Assembly: GCA_016280685.1 (NCBI GenBank)
Contig: JAEEHE010000068.1
Location: 1-5,586 of the forward strand
Source of the DNA: Caryophanales bacterium
GTDB taxonomy: Bacteria; Bacillota_I; Bacilli_A; RFN20; CAG-826
Length of the DNA stretch: 5,586 nucleotides
Direction: 5' to 3'
In this document: piece after piece, positions 4,428 to 5,586 of the stretch
How positions within the stretch are numbered: position 1 is the first letter of the stretch
How the letters are laid out: the number at the start of each line of letters is the position of its first letter
Notes under the pieces: model-generated
What the model saw: only the letters and a program-made list of their open reading frames with translations
Databases searched by the model: none
What the model was told of the DNA's origin: nothing
Made by a program: the position numbers and the translations under genes

Positions 4428-5586
4428 ATGCAAAAGTTTTATACAGAAAAGATTGTGAAAAGTGATCGAATCACTAGATTAGTTGAAAATTTATTTAAGA
4501 AGATGCCAGAAGTGGAATCTGCCAGAGCAGTTCTCATTACTGAATCCTATAAGCAAACTGAAAATGAACCTATGATTACCAGACGTGGTAAAGCTTTTGC
4601 GCATATTCTTGATAACATTCCCATCATTATTCGTGATGAAGAATTAATTGTTGGTTCTACGACGATTGCTCCTAGGGGATGCCAAACATATCCAGAATTC
4701 TCTTATGAATGGTTAGAAGCCGAATTTGATACTTTAGCCACTCGTGTAGCAGATCCATTCTATATTTCTGAAGAAACAAAAAAGGCTCTTAAAGAAGCCA
4801 ATAAATATTGGAAAGGCAAAACAACATCTGAATTAGCTATTTCCTATATGGATCCAAGAGCCTATACAGCCTTCTTACATGAAATGTATACAACTGGTAA
4901 CTATTTCTTCAATGGTGTTGGTCACATCACCGTAAATTACCCAAAAGTCATTAAATATGGCTACCGTAAATTTATTGAAGAAGCCAAAGAAGCTAAAGCA
5001 AAACTTAAATTCTCTGATGCTGATTATCCAACTAGAATTGCTTTCTTGGATGCTGTCATCATGTCATTAGAAGCTGTAATTAGATACGCACATCGCTATA
5101 GCGATCTCGCTAAAAAGATGGCTAGCGAGACTACTGATAGTAAACGTAGAGCCGAATTAAATGAAATCGCTAGAATTACTGCGAAAGTTCCTGAACATGG
5201 TGCGGAATCATTCCAAGAAGCCTGTCAATCCTTCTGGTTTGTCCAACAATTATTACAATTAGAATCATCCGGTCACTCTATCTCTCCAGGTAGATTTGAT
5301 CAATATATGTATCCTTACTTTAAAGCAGATTTAGAAAAGGGATTAATAACACGCGAATACGCACAGGAATTATTAGATTGTGTGTGGGTTAAATTGAATG
5401 ACTTAAATAAGTGCCGTGACTGCGTTAGCGCAGAAGGCTTTGCTGGATACTCATTATTCCAAAATCTTATCGTCGGTGGCCAAGACGTCAATGGTTTAGA
5501 TGCCACTAATGATTTGTCATTTATGTGTATCACCGCTACTGAGCACGTTTTCTTACCACAACCTAGCTTCTCCATCCGTGTTTGGA
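4428..5586 (+). CDS. Glycyl radical enzyme, B12-independent glycerol/1,2-propanediol dehydratase type (3' end outside window)
   Basis: The first 386 residues of an expected roughly 790-residue protein of the pyruvate formate-lyase superfamily. The ATG at 4428 has AGGTG (4416-4420) 7 bases upstream. Family blocks are clear: ESARAVLITESYKQTE (30-45), NIPIIIRDEELIVGS (63-77), YWKGKTTSELAISYM (127-141), GNYFFNGVGHITVNYP (157-172), SGHSISPGRFDQYMYPYF (281-298), FQNLIVGGQDVNGLDATN (344-361) and LPQPSFSIRVW (376-386). His166, His283 and Ser284 match, by motif, the substrate-binding His164, His281 and Ser282 of Clostridium butyricum glycerol dehydratase; pyruvate formate-lyase, PflD-like and hydroxyproline dehydratase relatives lack this set, which favours a diol dehydratase. 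The active-site Cys, general-base Glu and radical Gly lie beyond the window. The enzyme needs a radical-SAM activase, expected just downstream, and is destroyed by oxygen. Glycerol and propanediol cannot be told apart here. Confidence 0.93.
   Translation, partial: MQKFYTEKIVKSDRITRLVENLFKKMPEVESARAVLITESYKQTENEPMITRRGKAFAHILDNIPIIIRDEELIVGSTTIAPRGCQTYPEFSYEWLEAEFDTLATRVADPFYISEETKKALKEANKYWKGKTTSELAISYMDPRAYTAFLHEMYTTGNYFFNGVGHITVNYPKVIKYGYRKFIEEAKEAKAKLKFSDADYPTRIAFLDAVIMSLEAVIRYAHRYSDLAKKMASETTDSKRRAELNEIARITAKVPEHGAESFQEACQSFWFVQQLLQLESSGHSISPGRFDQYMYPYFKADLEKGLITREYAQELLDCVWVKLNDLNKCRDCVSAEGFAGYSLFQNLIVGGQDVNGLDATNDLSFMCITATEHVFLPQPSFSIRVW

Noticed and set aside
4330..4458. 42-codon Cys-rich frame (ATG 4330) with a signal-peptide-like, LFAC lipobox-like start
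   Set aside because: It reads through the TGTTG array, whose repeats give Cys, Leu and Phe, and runs into the radical enzyme gene in another frame; no ribosome-binding site.
4461..4475. Palindrome AGTGAT-CGA-ATCACT just inside the glycyl radical enzyme gene
   Set aside because: Six-bp arms within codons near the start; could be an intragenic operator, but nothing beyond symmetry supports it.
5315..5575. 86-codon minus-strand frame opposite the glycyl radical enzyme gene
   Set aside because: Antisense to conserved family blocks; no supporting signal.

Overview
The window reads as a piece of the chromosome of an AT-rich, low-GC Gram-positive anaerobe (Bacillota; the codon use and gene types suit the Erysipelotrichia/RF39/Acholeplasma side of the phylum, but this is inference). 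The standard bacterial code fits: TGG encodes Trp throughout and TGA ends the gene at 2467. All recognisable genes are on the + strand. A glycyl radical enzyme points to strictly anaerobic, fermentative life.

Layout. (1) 3-548: the C-terminal half of a polytopic membrane protein cut by the left edge, followed after 18 bases by (2) 567-1739, a complete single-domain malic enzyme; a UUCG-loop terminator at 1761-1786 closes this unit. (3) 1856-2467: a DUF6088/AbiEi-type antitoxin gene with its own promoter and a palindrome around its -10. The toxin gene that normally follows this family is missing, and Leu codon use differs from the neighbours, so it looks like an acquired, orphaned module. (4) 2533-3740: a two-gene operon with a TAATG overlap, encoding a cysteine-containing NAD(P)H/FMN oxidoreductase and an Sfp-type 4'-phosphopantetheinyl transferase, closed by a terminator at about 3761-3786. 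(5) 3787-4427: about 640 bases with no convincing large gene but dense signals: a promoter whose -10 sits inside a palindrome, a possible 41-residue membrane peptide, hairpins, an 11-bp direct repeat, three ACACAAAACAACA repeats, and a run of TGTTG motifs spaced about one helical turn apart that ends at the next promoter. (6) 4428-5586: the N-terminal 386 residues of a glycyl radical enzyme of the B12-independent glycerol/1,2-propanediol dehydratase type, cut by the right edge.

How it fits together: malic enzyme supplies pyruvate and NAD(P)H. The radical dehydratase would convert a diol to an aldehyde that can serve as an electron sink. The oxidoreductase/transferase pair is a separate unit of unknown physiological target. 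The two least ordinary parts are the toxin-less antitoxin gene with its operator, and the helically phased repeat array upstream of the radical enzyme.
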